Both the position numbers and the translations under genes were made by a program. Shown here in pieces: positions 53,927 through 61,920 of a stretch of DNA of 64,000 nucleotides (position 1 is its first letter; the number at the start of each line of letters is the position of its first letter). Source of the stretch: Comamonadaceae bacterium (GTDB lineage Bacteria > Pseudomonadota > Gammaproteobacteria > Burkholderiales > Burkholderiaceae_C); the NCBI GenBank assembly GCA_947448735.1, contig CANFOS010000001.1, positions 1-64,000 of the forward strand, read 5' to 3'. Under the pieces are notes generated by a model. The model saw only the letters and a program-made list of their open reading frames with translations, did no database searches and was not told the origin of the DNA.

Positions 53927-55603
53927 TCAAGGTGCCTGAAGGGGCAAAACCGCGGCCGCAGCCGCTGGCGGCTTGGCCACACCCAGCAACCGGGCCAGCG
54001 TGGGCGCCATACTGGCCATGTCAACCGGCGTCTGGACAGGGCCTGGCTTGTACCAGCTAGGTGCGTAGACCAGCAGCGGCACCTGGGTGTCGTAGGCATA
54101 AGGTGAGCCGTGTGTGGCGACCGATGACGTCGATGCAAACATCCAGTTCGGCTTGAGCGCGTATTGCACATCGCCCGACACATCAGGGTGCCAGGCCTTG
54201 CGCAGGGCACTGAACAGCGGCGCACTGGGGGGCGAATCTGCCAGCAACTCTGCCCGCGTGTAAGCAGCGGCCATCGCGGGCTCGGCCAGCAGCAGCGATT
54301 TGGCCTCTTGCGCCACCAGCACCGGGTCAAGCTTGGCCTGGGCCATCCGCTTTTTGTCCAGCAACAAAGACGAACCTGAAAAACCCATCGCCCATTTGCC
54401 ACTTTCAAGGGGGCCGAAGCGTTTTTCAAGCCCCGCATTGAGGCGCCCCAGCAATTGGCCAGCATTCAAGCGACCTGAAGGCAAACCCTGTGCCGCCGTT
54501 ACCTCAGGCACTGGCATAAAACCGTGGTCAGCCGTCAGCACGACCGCATAGTTGCCTCGGCCGAGGCCCGAGTCCAGGTCGGCAAAAAAGCGCTCAAGCT
54601 GCCTGTCGAGTTGCAAGAGATGGTCATGCGACAGACGGGACTCAGCGCTGAAGTCATGGTTGACATAGTCGTGACTGGAGAGGCTGACGGACAAAATATC
54701 AGTCACCCCGCGCTGGCCCAGTTGCTCCCCTGCCATGGCCGCGCGCGCAAATCCAAGGGTCAGCGCATCCCCGAACGGGCTGCGCATGACGGCGTTGTAA
54801 AAACTGGGGCCCGGTTTGTCGTCGGCTGCCGCGCCCATCATCATGGGCAGTTTGCCGCCCGCTGGGCCAAACCAGGGCTGGCTGTCGGGCAGCGACCGGG
54901 CATAAGCGGCTTCGGGCAACAGCGCCTGCCATTGCGTCTTGAAATAGCGGTCAGCCGGCTTGGCTGCGTTGTAAGCCGTGACCCACGACGGGTGCTGAGC
55001 CATGTAGTGGGTGCTGGACGCGAAGCCGCCGCTCTCGGCCATGTACATGTAGGCCGTGCCGCTTTTTCCCGCCGGCAAAATCGCGCCCCGGTCTTTGCCA
55101 GAAATGGCAATCACTTTTGACGCTGGGCTGACAGCGCGCAGCATGTCACCCACGGTTTGCACGCGCAGGTTTTTGGGACTGGTGCCATCAAAGGCGTTGG
55201 TTTTGTGGCCGATGTAAGTGGCGCTTGGGTCTTCGGTGTTGTAAACCGGCGCACCTGTTTCAGGGTTGCGCCATTCATTGCCAATGATGCCGGTACGGTC
55301 AGGGTACGCACCTGTCAGCATGACAGCATGACCGGCAGCCGTGACGGTGAAGGCATGGCTGTAGTTGGCATTGGCAAACCAGGTGCCGCGGTCTAAAAAG
55401 CGGGCAAAACCATCGGGTGCGAGCTGGTCCCGGTAAGCCATGATTTGCCGTTGCGGCAAACCATCGACCACCATGAACACCAGCAGCTTGGGGGGCGCCC
55501 TTGACGTGATCGGCGTGATCGGCGTGACGGATGTCACGCAACTGGCCAGCAACAAAGCGGCTGAAGCGACAAGGCAGGTGCGTAGCAGCGTGATTATTTT
55601 CAT
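53927..55603 (-). CDS. Lipoprotein of the alkaline phosphatase / nucleotide pyrophosphatase superfamily (PafA-like)
   Basis: 558 aa. The signal peptide ends in a lipobox (LLLASC), so it is membrane-anchored. Superfamily metal and nucleophile sites: VVDGLPQRQ (Asp), TVTAAGHAVMLTGAYPDRTG with the Thr nucleophile, ISGKDRGAILP, SSHDYVNHDFSAES and LTADHGFMPVPE (Asp-His). Similar PafA-type enzymes release phosphate from organic phosphates in the periplasm. A second, truncated copy of part of this gene lies about 3.4 kb away. Confidence 0.9.
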   Translation of the reverse strand: MKIITLLRTCLVASAALLLASCVTSVTPITPITSRAPPKLLVFMVVDGLPQRQIMAYRDQLAPDGFARFLDRGTWFANANYSHAFTVTAAGHAVMLTGAYPDRTGIIGNEWRNPETGAPVYNTEDPSATYIGHKTNAFDGTSPKNLRVQTVGDMLRAVSPASKVIAISGKDRGAILPAGKSGTAYMYMAESGGFASSTHYMAQHPSWVTAYNAAKPADRYFKTQWQALLPEAAYARSLPDSQPWFGPAGGKLPMMMGAAADDKPGPSFYNAVMRSPFGDALTLGFARAAMAGEQLGQRGVTDILSVSLSSHDYVNHDFSAESRLSHDHLLQLDRQLERFFADLDSGLGRGNYAVVLTADHGFMPVPEVTAAQGLPSGRLNAGQLLGRLNAGLEKRFGPLESGKWAMGFSGSSLLLDKKRMAQAKLDPVLVAQEAKSLLLAEPAMAAAYTRAELLADSPPSAPLFSALRKAWHPDVSGDVQYALKPNWMFASTSSVATHGSPYAYDTQVPLLVYAPSWYKPGPVQTPVDMASMAPTLARLLGVAKPPAAAAAVLPLQAP

Positions 55604-55701
55604 TGACGAGGATTTTTAATGCTGTTCATTCAAAAGCTGTTCACCCTGGAATCGATTGGCCTACAGCATGATTCGACAGCTGGAAACCGTCAATTGACGG
55701 C

Positions 55702-55990
55702 TCAATCAGCGCAAACGTCGGTCTTTTTGATCACCGGACCCCATTTGAGAGTTTCATCCACAAGATGGGTTTTCAAGCCAGCAGCACAGATTTTATCAAG
55801 TGGATGAACATCAGAGCTCAAGTCCGTCAGGCGCTGCAAGACCCGCGGGTCTTGCATGGCGACACGCAGTGCGGCGTTCAGCTTTTCCAGGACGTGTGCA
55901 GGCGTCCCCATGGGCGCATACATGCCCATCCATCGCCGTAAAGAGTGAAAACACCACTCTCGCGGGCTTTCAGTGCCGATTCAATGCCTG
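55702..55990 (-). pseudogene. Remnant of a Bug/TctC receptor gene
   Basis: An intact frame of 75 codons (55702-55929) reads MYAPMGTPAHVLEKLNAAL, AMQDPRVLQRLTDLSSDV and KWGPVIKKTDVC, which is the C-terminal domain of a Bug receptor. Upstream the frame shifts: a fragment ESGV and GDGWA lies in another frame, and no signal peptide or N-terminal YPNKP motif exists. About three quarters of the gene is missing, so it cannot work. Confidence 0.7.
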
Positions 55991-55994
55991 CCTT

Positions 55995-57359
55995 TCAAGC
56001 CGCTGCATCCAGCAGGCGGCCAACTTTCTTGCACTGGGCCATACCCCACATTGCATCAATGGCGCGTGTCATTTCAGGCGGCGTCGCGCCGTGGCTGAAA
56101 GCGGCCAGCCGCTGCGCCTTGGCGGTGATCTCTTCGCGGCTCAGGGTATTGCCAGGGTCGCCCTTGGGCTCGTCCACCCGGCCCTGCAACACGCGGCCGT
56201 CAGTGGTCGTCACGGTGACCTTGCCAATCCAGCGGCGCGGGTAAGCGGCGTCAACCTCGGCATCCAGAACCATCTCGACACGCGCACACAAAGCCTTGGT
56301 GGCTTCGGCATTGAAGTGCTGGTCAAACTCGACCAGCCCGGCATGGCCAAAGCGCGCCACCAGACTCAGCACTGTTCCCATTGAAAATTTGCTTTGGTGC
56401 ACGGCAGCAGGGTTCACCACCGGCCCCAGCACATCAATCGCGGCCTGATGTACGTGAGTGACCACGCGCGCCAGGTCTTGCGCCTGCAAGTGGTGGGCCT
56501 GCATGACCTGCAGCAAGGCGTCTGCCGCAGGATGGGTGTGGCGGCATGAAGCGTGAAACTTGAACGAGGTTTCAATGGTGGCCCAGCGCGTGCCCAAGCC
56601 ATCGGTCAGCCTCGACGGGTCGGCATCGCTGGACATGCCAGCGGCCATGCCTTGCGGGCCTTCAAGTATTTGCGCCGCGCCGGTAAAACCATCACGCGCC
56701 AGGCAGGCCGACATCAAACCCGCAGCCACCGCGTGCGCAGCATGCAGCTGCTTTGAATCTGCAGCCGTGCGCAAGAACTCCCACAGCCCCGCCGACTGCG
56801 TGCCAGCCGAGCCCAGCGCGTGCTGCATTTGCGCCGCGTTCAGCCCCAGCAAGCTGCCCACGGCGGCGGCGGCGGCCAGCGTACCTGCCGTGCCAGTGGT
56901 GTGAAACACCTTGTAGTGCGACCGACCCAAAAACTCTCCCACCCGAATGCCCACCTCATAGCCCGCCACCGCCGCCGTGAGCAGCTGCTGGCCGCTGCTA
57001 CCCAGCGTTTGCGCCATCGCCAGCGCCGCCGGAAACACCGCCGTGGCTGGGTGAAACACGGAGCCGTTGTGCACGTCATCCTGCTCGGCGACATGCGAAG
57101 CGGCGGCATTGGCCATGGCGGCAAAGTAGGCACTGCTGCTGCTGCGGTTGATGAGCACTTCACACGCGCCGACCGACGGCCCCATGCTGGCGACAAAGCG
57201 GGCGATGCTTTCAACCGGTCGTGCACCCTTGCCCGCCAGCGCAGAGCCAAACCAGTCGACCAGCAGGTCTTCGGTTCTGCGGATGACCGGTGTCGGGATG
57301 GCATCGAAGCGCAGGGCTGCGGCAAAGGCTGCGAGTTGTGCGGTAGGACTGGTTTGCAT
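55995..57359 (-). CDS. MmgE/PrpD-family protein
   Basis: 454 aa from the ATG at 57359. Features of the 2-methylcitrate dehydratase/cis-aconitate decarboxylase fold: DWFGSALAGKGARPV, AAASHVAEQDDVHNGSVFHPA (with the His residues), GYEVGIRVGEFLGRSHYKVFHTTGTAGT and FKFHASCRHTHPAADA. It is last in a CoA-transferase/MmgE pair. The start is preceded not by a ribosome site but by a 7-bp tandem repeat. Likely role: dehydration of a side-chain carboxylic acid during degradation. Confidence 0.85.
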   Translation of the reverse strand: MQTSPTAQLAAFAAALRFDAIPTPVIRRTEDLLVDWFGSALAGKGARPVESIARFVASMGPSVGACEVLINRSSSSAYFAAMANAAASHVAEQDDVHNGSVFHPATAVFPAALAMAQTLGSSGQQLLTAAVAGYEVGIRVGEFLGRSHYKVFHTTGTAGTLAAAAAVGSLLGLNAAQMQHALGSAGTQSAGLWEFLRTAADSKQLHAAHAVAAGLMSACLARDGFTGAAQILEGPQGMAAGMSSDADPSRLTDGLGTRWATIETSFKFHASCRHTHPAADALLQVMQAHHLQAQDLARVVTHVHQAAIDVLGPVVNPAAVHQSKFSMGTVLSLVARFGHAGLVEFDQHFNAEATKALCARVEMVLDAEVDAAYPRRWIGKVTVTTTDGRVLQGRVDEPKGDPGNTLSREEITAKAQRLAAFSHGATPPEMTRAIDAMWGMAQCKKVGRLLDAAA

Positions 57360-57360
57360 G

Positions 57361-57388
57361 GTTGGTGGTTGGTGGTTGGTGGTTGATG
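57361..57388. repeat. Heptanucleotide tandem repeat before the MmgE/PrpD start
   Basis: Four units of a 7-bp sequence (GTTGGTG three times, then GTTGATG) on the plus strand, i.e. CACCAAC on the coding strand, ending 1 base before the ATG. No Shine-Dalgarno sequence lies between the preceding stop and the start codon. Confidence 0.75.
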
Positions 57389-57396
57389 GATAAACG

Positions 57397-58596
57397 TTAA
57401 ATGGCACCGGCCTGCTGCAACGCAGCAATGTCTGCCTCGCCCTGCCCCAGCTCACGCAAAATGGCCTGGGTGTGCTGGCCGACAGCCGGAACCGCGTCCA
57501 TGCGGTAGTCAAAGCTGCTGATGCGACCCGGCGGCAGCAGCGCCGCAATGCTGCCTGCGGGCGTTGCCACCGTGCGCCAGCGCTCACGCGCCTGCAGTTG
57601 CGGATGCGCCCAGACGCCGGCCATCGTGTTCATGCGGGCGTTGGCAATTTGCGCTTCATCGAGCTTGGCCAGCACCTGCGCGGTGCTCAGGCGGGCAAAG
57701 GTGTTCAAAATAATGGCCTCCAGAGCGTCGCGGTTGGCATTTCGCCGCGCATTGCTGTCAAAGCGCGGGTCTTTGGCCAGCGCAGGTTGCGCCAACACGA
57801 CACCGCAAAACAGCTGCCACTCGCGTTCATTTTGCAGGCCCAACATCACGGTGCCACCATCACCTGCGGCAAACGGGCCATAGGGGTAAATGGTGGCATG
57901 GGCCGCTGCACTGCGCGGCGGCGGCGCAGCGCCTTGATAGGCGTAGTACAGGGGGTAGCCCATCCACTCGGTCAAGGCTTCGAGCATGGAGATGTCAATG
58001 TGCGAGCCCTTGCCGGTACCGCCGCGTTTGTCGCGCTGCATCAGCGCCGCCAAAATGCTGCTGTACGCATACATACCGGCGGCAATGTCAGCAATCGAGT
58101 TGCCAGCCTTGCTAGGGTCTGCTTCGGTGCCCGTCACCGACAAGAATCCGGCTTCGCTTTGGATCAACAGGTCATAGGCTTTTTTATCGCGGTAAGGACC
58201 GTTGTCACCATAGCCAGAAATATCGCAAACAATCAGCTCCGGATGCGCGGCATTCAGGTCGGCAAAACCCAAGCCCATGCGCGCAGCTGCGCCAGGCGCC
58301 AGGTTTTGCACCAGCACATCAGCGCCGCCTATCAACTGCTTGAGCACAGCCAGAGCGGCGGGCTGCTTCAGGTCCAGCGTCAGGCTTTCTTTGGAACGGT
58401 TGACCCAGACAAAGTGTGATGCCATGCCGTCCACACGCGTGTCATAAGCGCGTGCAAAGTCGCCAACGCCGGGGCGCTCGATCTTGATGACGCGCGCGCC
58501 TAGGTCAGCCAGTTGGCGGGTGCAAAAAGGAGCAGCAATCGCGTGCTCCAAAGAGACGACGGTGATGCCGTCCAGCGGCCTTGTTTGTGGGCTCAT
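57397..58596 (-). CDS. CaiB/BaiF-family CoA-transferase
   Basis: 399 aa from the ATG at 58596. Class III CoA-transferase pattern: LDGITVVSLEHAIAAPFCTRQLADLGARVIKIE (given here as two parts: VVSLEHAIAAPFCTRQL and LGARVIKIERPG), the catalytic Asp region RSKESLTLDLK, DISGYGDNGPYRDKKAYDLLIQ, and the C-terminal domain. It transfers CoA between organic acids, probably activating a substrate for the MmgE/PrpD protein. The 58641 frame start is rejected. Confidence 0.9.
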   Translation of the reverse strand: MSPQTRPLDGITVVSLEHAIAAPFCTRQLADLGARVIKIERPGVGDFARAYDTRVDGMASHFVWVNRSKESLTLDLKQPAALAVLKQLIGGADVLVQNLAPGAAARMGLGFADLNAAHPELIVCDISGYGDNGPYRDKKAYDLLIQSEAGFLSVTGTEADPSKAGNSIADIAAGMYAYSSILAALMQRDKRGGTGKGSHIDISMLEALTEWMGYPLYYAYQGAAPPPRSAAAHATIYPYGPFAAGDGGTVMLGLQNEREWQLFCGVVLAQPALAKDPRFDSNARRNANRDALEAIILNTFARLSTAQVLAKLDEAQIANARMNTMAGVWAHPQLQARERWRTVATPAGSIAALLPPGRISSFDYRMDAVPAVGQHTQAILRELGQGEADIAALQQAGAI

Positions 58597-58805
58597 CAAA
58601 ATGACCTCGGCAGCCCAAGCAAATGCTCGGCCACATGGCAATAAATCAGGGTGTTGTAACCAGGCGCACCTGCTTCAGGATTGCGCCATTGATTTCCGGT
58701 GATGCTGGTGCGTTCAGGGTACGCACCTGTCAGCAAAACGGAGGTGAGTGCGGCCAGGCAAAGCCCAACTAAACAGCGGGGACGCGGGGAGACCACAAAC
58801 TTCAT
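58596..58805 (-). pseudogene. Truncated copy of the PafA-like phosphatase
   Basis: A 69-codon frame joins a signal-like peptide (MKFVVSPRPRCLVGL) to LLTGAYPERTSITGNQW and NPEAGAPGYN, the nucleophile-region block of the intact phosphatase. The segment 58650-58735 matches 55235-55320 of the intact gene in the same orientation at 75 of 86 bases without gaps (my count). Everything else of the enzyme is missing and the frame ends at the CoA-transferase start. Confidence 0.75.
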
Positions 58806-58856
58806 GCGCAAAGTCAATCAGAGCACAGTGCCGGGATGGCGCCGAAAACATTATTT

Positions 58857-59834
58857 TCAGGCATCCGCCTTGACCTTGGCCTGCTGGGCCACCAGCGCCC
58901 ACTTTTGCTGCTCGGTCTTGATGAATGCGGCAAACTTTTCCGTGCTGCCGCCGCCGTCTTCTGCGCCATACTGCTCCATTTTTTCCTGGACATCAGGCAT
59001 GGCCAGCACCTTGTTGATGTCTTCATTCATGCGCTGCACCATGGCCGGCGGCATTTTGGACGGGCCCATCAGGCCATACCATACGGTGGCCTCAAAACCA
59101 GCAAAGCCTGACTCGTCCATGGTAGGCACCGTTGGGTGCCCCTTGGCACGCTTGAGGCGGGTTTGGGCCAATGCAATGGCTTTGCCGCTTTTGACATGCG
59201 GCGTGGCCGATGTCATGGTTTCAAAGCAGTAGTTGACCTGGCCGCCAATCAAGTCCACCAGCGCCGGGCCAGAGCCACGGTATGGAATGTGTAGCGCAAA
59301 AATCTTGGCCTGGAGTTTGAACATTTCCAGCGCAAAGTGCTGGGCCGAACCGCCACCGGCTGACGCAAAACTGATTTGACCCGGCTTGGCCTTGCACAGC
59401 GCCACCAGGTCTTTGACGGTTTTAGCGGGCTGGTCCACGTTGCAGATCAGCATGTTGGGCGTGATGCCCACCATGCTGATGGGCGCAAAGTCTCGCTCGG
59501 CGTTGTAGCCCAGCTTGATGCCCAACGCGGGGGCCAAGGCATGGCTGTTGATGTGCGCCATCAGCAGCGTGTTCCCGTCACCGGGCTGCTTGGCCACGAA
59601 GTCAGCCGCGATCACGCCGGCTGCACCGGCTTTGTTTTCAATGATGACCGAGGTGTTCCACATCACGGCCAGTTTTTGAGCCACCACACGGGCCAGCGCG
59701 TCGGTACCACCCCCCGGCGGGAAACCCACAATGATGCGCACCGGGCCAGCAGGCAGGATTTGTGCCCTGAGCATGGGTGAGGCCACGGTGGCTGCTGTGG
59801 CGACCAGGCCCGTCACGAGTGTTCTGCGCTGCAT
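58857..59834 (-). CDS. Bug/TctC-family periplasmic solute receptor
   Basis: 325 aa with a signal peptide (cleavage near PMLRAQI) and motifs VRIIVGFPPGGGTDA and NKAGAAG. It is upstream, on the same strand, of the CoA-transferase and MmgE/PrpD genes across the phosphatase remnant. Bug/CoA-transferase/PrpD neighbourhoods are frequent in Burkholderiales carboxylate catabolism. The ligand is unknown. Confidence 0.92.
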   Translation of the reverse strand: MQRRTLVTGLVATAATVASPMLRAQILPAGPVRIIVGFPPGGGTDALARVVAQKLAVMWNTSVIIENKAGAAGVIAADFVAKQPGDGNTLLMAHINSHALAPALGIKLGYNAERDFAPISMVGITPNMLICNVDQPAKTVKDLVALCKAKPGQISFASAGGGSAQHFALEMFKLQAKIFALHIPYRGSGPALVDLIGGQVNYCFETMTSATPHVKSGKAIALAQTRLKRAKGHPTVPTMDESGFAGFEATVWYGLMGPSKMPPAMVQRMNEDINKVLAMPDVQEKMEQYGAEDGGGSTEKFAAFIKTEQQKWALVAQQAKVKADA

Positions 59835-59860
59835 GTTTTGTCTCCGGTATTTTTAAGTGT

Positions 59861-61081
59861 TCAGGCGGCTTTGCGTTCAAGCACAGTCGCCGCATGGCTC
59901 GAAAAGTAATCCATCGCCGCCTGCACGCCCGAGCCCGCCAGCTTGACGCCTGCCAGCTTCAAACCCATTTCGCAACCGGCCAAGGCAGCCATCAGCGTCA
60001 GGTCATTGCAGTCACCCAAATGACCAATGCGGAACATCTTGCCTTTGACCTTGCCCAAGCCTGTGCCCAACGAGCAATCAAAGCGCTCATAAATGATTTT
60101 GCGCACCGCATCGGCGTCCACCCCTTCAGGCATCATCACGCCCGTGAGCACGGGCGAATACACCGCCGGGTCAGCACACTGGATCTGCAGGCCCCAGGCT
60201 TTGACGGCGGAGCGCACGCCTTCGGCCCAGCGCTGATGGCGGGCAAACACGGCGTCAAGCCCGTGTTCCAGCAGCATGTCACAGGCCTCACTTAAGGCAT
60301 ACAGCAAATTGGTGTTGGGGGTGGACGGCCAGTAGCCGGTTTTGTTCATCTCGATGATCTCGTCCCAGGCCCAGAAGGATTTGGGCAGCGTGGCTTTCTT
60401 GCTGGCTTCAATGGCTTTGGCAGACACCGCATTAAAGCTGATGCCCGGCGGCAGCATCAGGCCTTTTTGCGAGCCGCTGATGGTCACGTCAACGCCCCAG
60501 GCATCGTGGCAATAGTCGGCCGATGCCAGGCCTGAGATCGTGTCAACCAGCAGGAGCGCTGGGTGTTTGGCCGCATCGATCGCCTTACGTACTGCGGCGA
60601 TGTTGCTGGTCACGCCGGTGGAGGTCTCGTTATGCACCACGCAGACGGCGCGAATGGCGTGGGCCGTGTCAGCCTTCAGACGCTCTTCAATCAGATGGGC
60701 CTGCACGCCATGGCGCCACACCTCGCTGCCTGGATGGCTCATCACTTCAGCCTTCAGGCCCAAACGGGTGGCGAGCTTTTGCCACAGCCAGGCAAAGTGG
60801 CCGGTCTCGTACATCAGCACATGGTCGCCAGCACTCAGCGTATTGACGAGTGCCGCCTCCCACGCGCCCGTGCCGGATGCCGGGTAAATGATGACGGGCT
60901 GGGTGGTTTTGAAGATTTTTTTAACGTCCGCCAACACCTTCAAACCCAGGGCCGCAAACTCGGGGCCCCGGTGGTCGATGGTGGGGTAACTCATGGCCCG
61001 CAAAACGCGGTCTGGCACCGGTGAAGGGCCGGGGATTTGCAAAAAATGGCGGCCTGTGGGGTGAAAGTCAAGCGTCAACAT
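59861..61081 (-). CDS. Serine--glyoxylate aminotransferase
   Basis: A PLP fold type I enzyme of 406 aa in the SGAT/AGXT group. Visible: IPGPSPVPDRVLRAMSYPTIDHRGPEF (given in two parts: IPGPSPVPDRVLRAM and PTIDHRGPEF), YPASGTGAWEAALVN, LLVDTISGLAS and the PLP lysine in SGSQKGLMLPPG. It converts glyoxylate to glycine. It is divergent from a GntR-FCD regulator with two operator-like sites between them. Confidence 0.92.
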   Translation of the reverse strand: MLTLDFHPTGRHFLQIPGPSPVPDRVLRAMSYPTIDHRGPEFAALGLKVLADVKKIFKTTQPVIIYPASGTGAWEAALVNTLSAGDHVLMYETGHFAWLWQKLATRLGLKAEVMSHPGSEVWRHGVQAHLIEERLKADTAHAIRAVCVVHNETSTGVTSNIAAVRKAIDAAKHPALLLVDTISGLASADYCHDAWGVDVTISGSQKGLMLPPGISFNAVSAKAIEASKKATLPKSFWAWDEIIEMNKTGYWPSTPNTNLLYALSEACDMLLEHGLDAVFARHQRWAEGVRSAVKAWGLQIQCADPAVYSPVLTGVMMPEGVDADAVRKIIYERFDCSLGTGLGKVKGKMFRIGHLGDCNDLTLMAALAGCEMGLKLAGVKLAGSGVQAAMDYFSSHAATVLERKAA

Positions 61082-61111
61082 ACCAATCTCTCCATGAAGT
61101 TATCGCTATTT

Positions 61112-61198
61112 TTTGCATACAAAAGTTATTTGTCAATACTTTTAAGGATTATTTACTTCTAAAAAAGTTATTTGACAGTCATTTAATTTGCATACAAA
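61112..61198. promoter_or_regulatory. Divergent operator region with two identical TTTGCATACAAA sites
   Basis: TTTGCATACAAA occurs at 61112-61123 and again at 61187-61198, near-palindromes of the FCD-GntR type, spaced 75 bases apart. AAAAGTTATTTGWCA also occurs twice, at 61121-61135 and 61163-61177, 42 bases apart. The adjacent GntR protein is the natural binder; looping is possible. The region is unusually AT-rich for the window. Confidence 0.6.
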
Positions 61199-61206
61199 AT
61201 TTAAAC

Positions 61207-61920
61207 ATGACAGCTGACATCATCGCCATCCCCAGAGCCGCCCTGCATGAACAAGTGGCCCACCGCCTGCGCCAGATGCTGGTGGAGAACCGTATCCCGC
61301 CCGGTGCCAAGCTGAACGAGCGGGAGTTGAGCGAGGTGCTGAATGTGTCGCGCACCCCCCTGCGCGAAGCCATCAAAATGCTGGCGGCTGAAGGCCTTGT
61401 TGAGCTGCTGCCCAACCGGGGCGCCATTGCCGTGCAACTGACAGAGCAGGATGTGCGCAATACCTTTGAGGTGATGGCCGGGCTGGAGGCGCAGTCGGGC
61501 GAACTGGCAGCCCAGCGCATCACAGATGGCGAGCTGGCCGAGATCAAAGCCATGCACTACGAAATGCTGGCGGCCTACACTCGGCAGGACTTGCCGGCTT
61601 ATTACCGCTTGAACGCCGCGATTCACAACGCCATCAACATGGCAGCCAAAAACCCAGTGCTCACGCTGACGTACAGCCAAGTCAATGCACGCTTGCAGGC
61701 GCTGCGCTTCAGATCAAACCAGGACGGTGAAAAGTGGAAGGCGGCCGTCAAAGAACACGAGCAGATGATCAGCGCGCTGACGGCCAGAGATGCGGTCGCC
61801 ATGCGCGCCGTGCTGATGAGCCACTTGATCAACAAGCGTGACGTCGTGATTGACCAGTTGCGCGCCATAACAACGACAGCCACGACAGCAGCGACAAGCA
61901 TCGCGAATCTAAAAGCATGA
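61207..61920 (+). CDS. GntR-family (FCD) transcriptional regulator
   Basis: 237 aa from the ATG at 61207; the upstream frame to 61021 is rejected. Winged HTH at about residues 10-78 (LNERELSEVLNVSRTPLREAIKML), FCD domain with ligand positions in RLNAAIHNAINMAAKNP, EHEQMISAL and MSHLINKRD. It likely controls both the divergent aminotransferase and the downstream dehydrogenase, whose start overlaps its stop by 4 bases. Confidence 0.9.
   Translation: MTADIIAIPRAALHEQVAHRLRQMLVENRIPPGAKLNERELSEVLNVSRTPLREAIKMLAAEGLVELLPNRGAIAVQLTEQDVRNTFEVMAGLEAQSGELAAQRITDGELAEIKAMHYEMLAAYTRQDLPAYYRLNAAIHNAINMAAKNPVLTLTYSQVNARLQALRFRSNQDGEKWKAAVKEHEQMISALTARDAVAMRAVLMSHLINKRDVVIDQLRAITTTATTAATSIANLKA

Noticed and set aside
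57472..58419. A 315-codon plus-strand frame opposite the CoA-transferase
   Set aside because: Shadow of a gene with clear family motifs.
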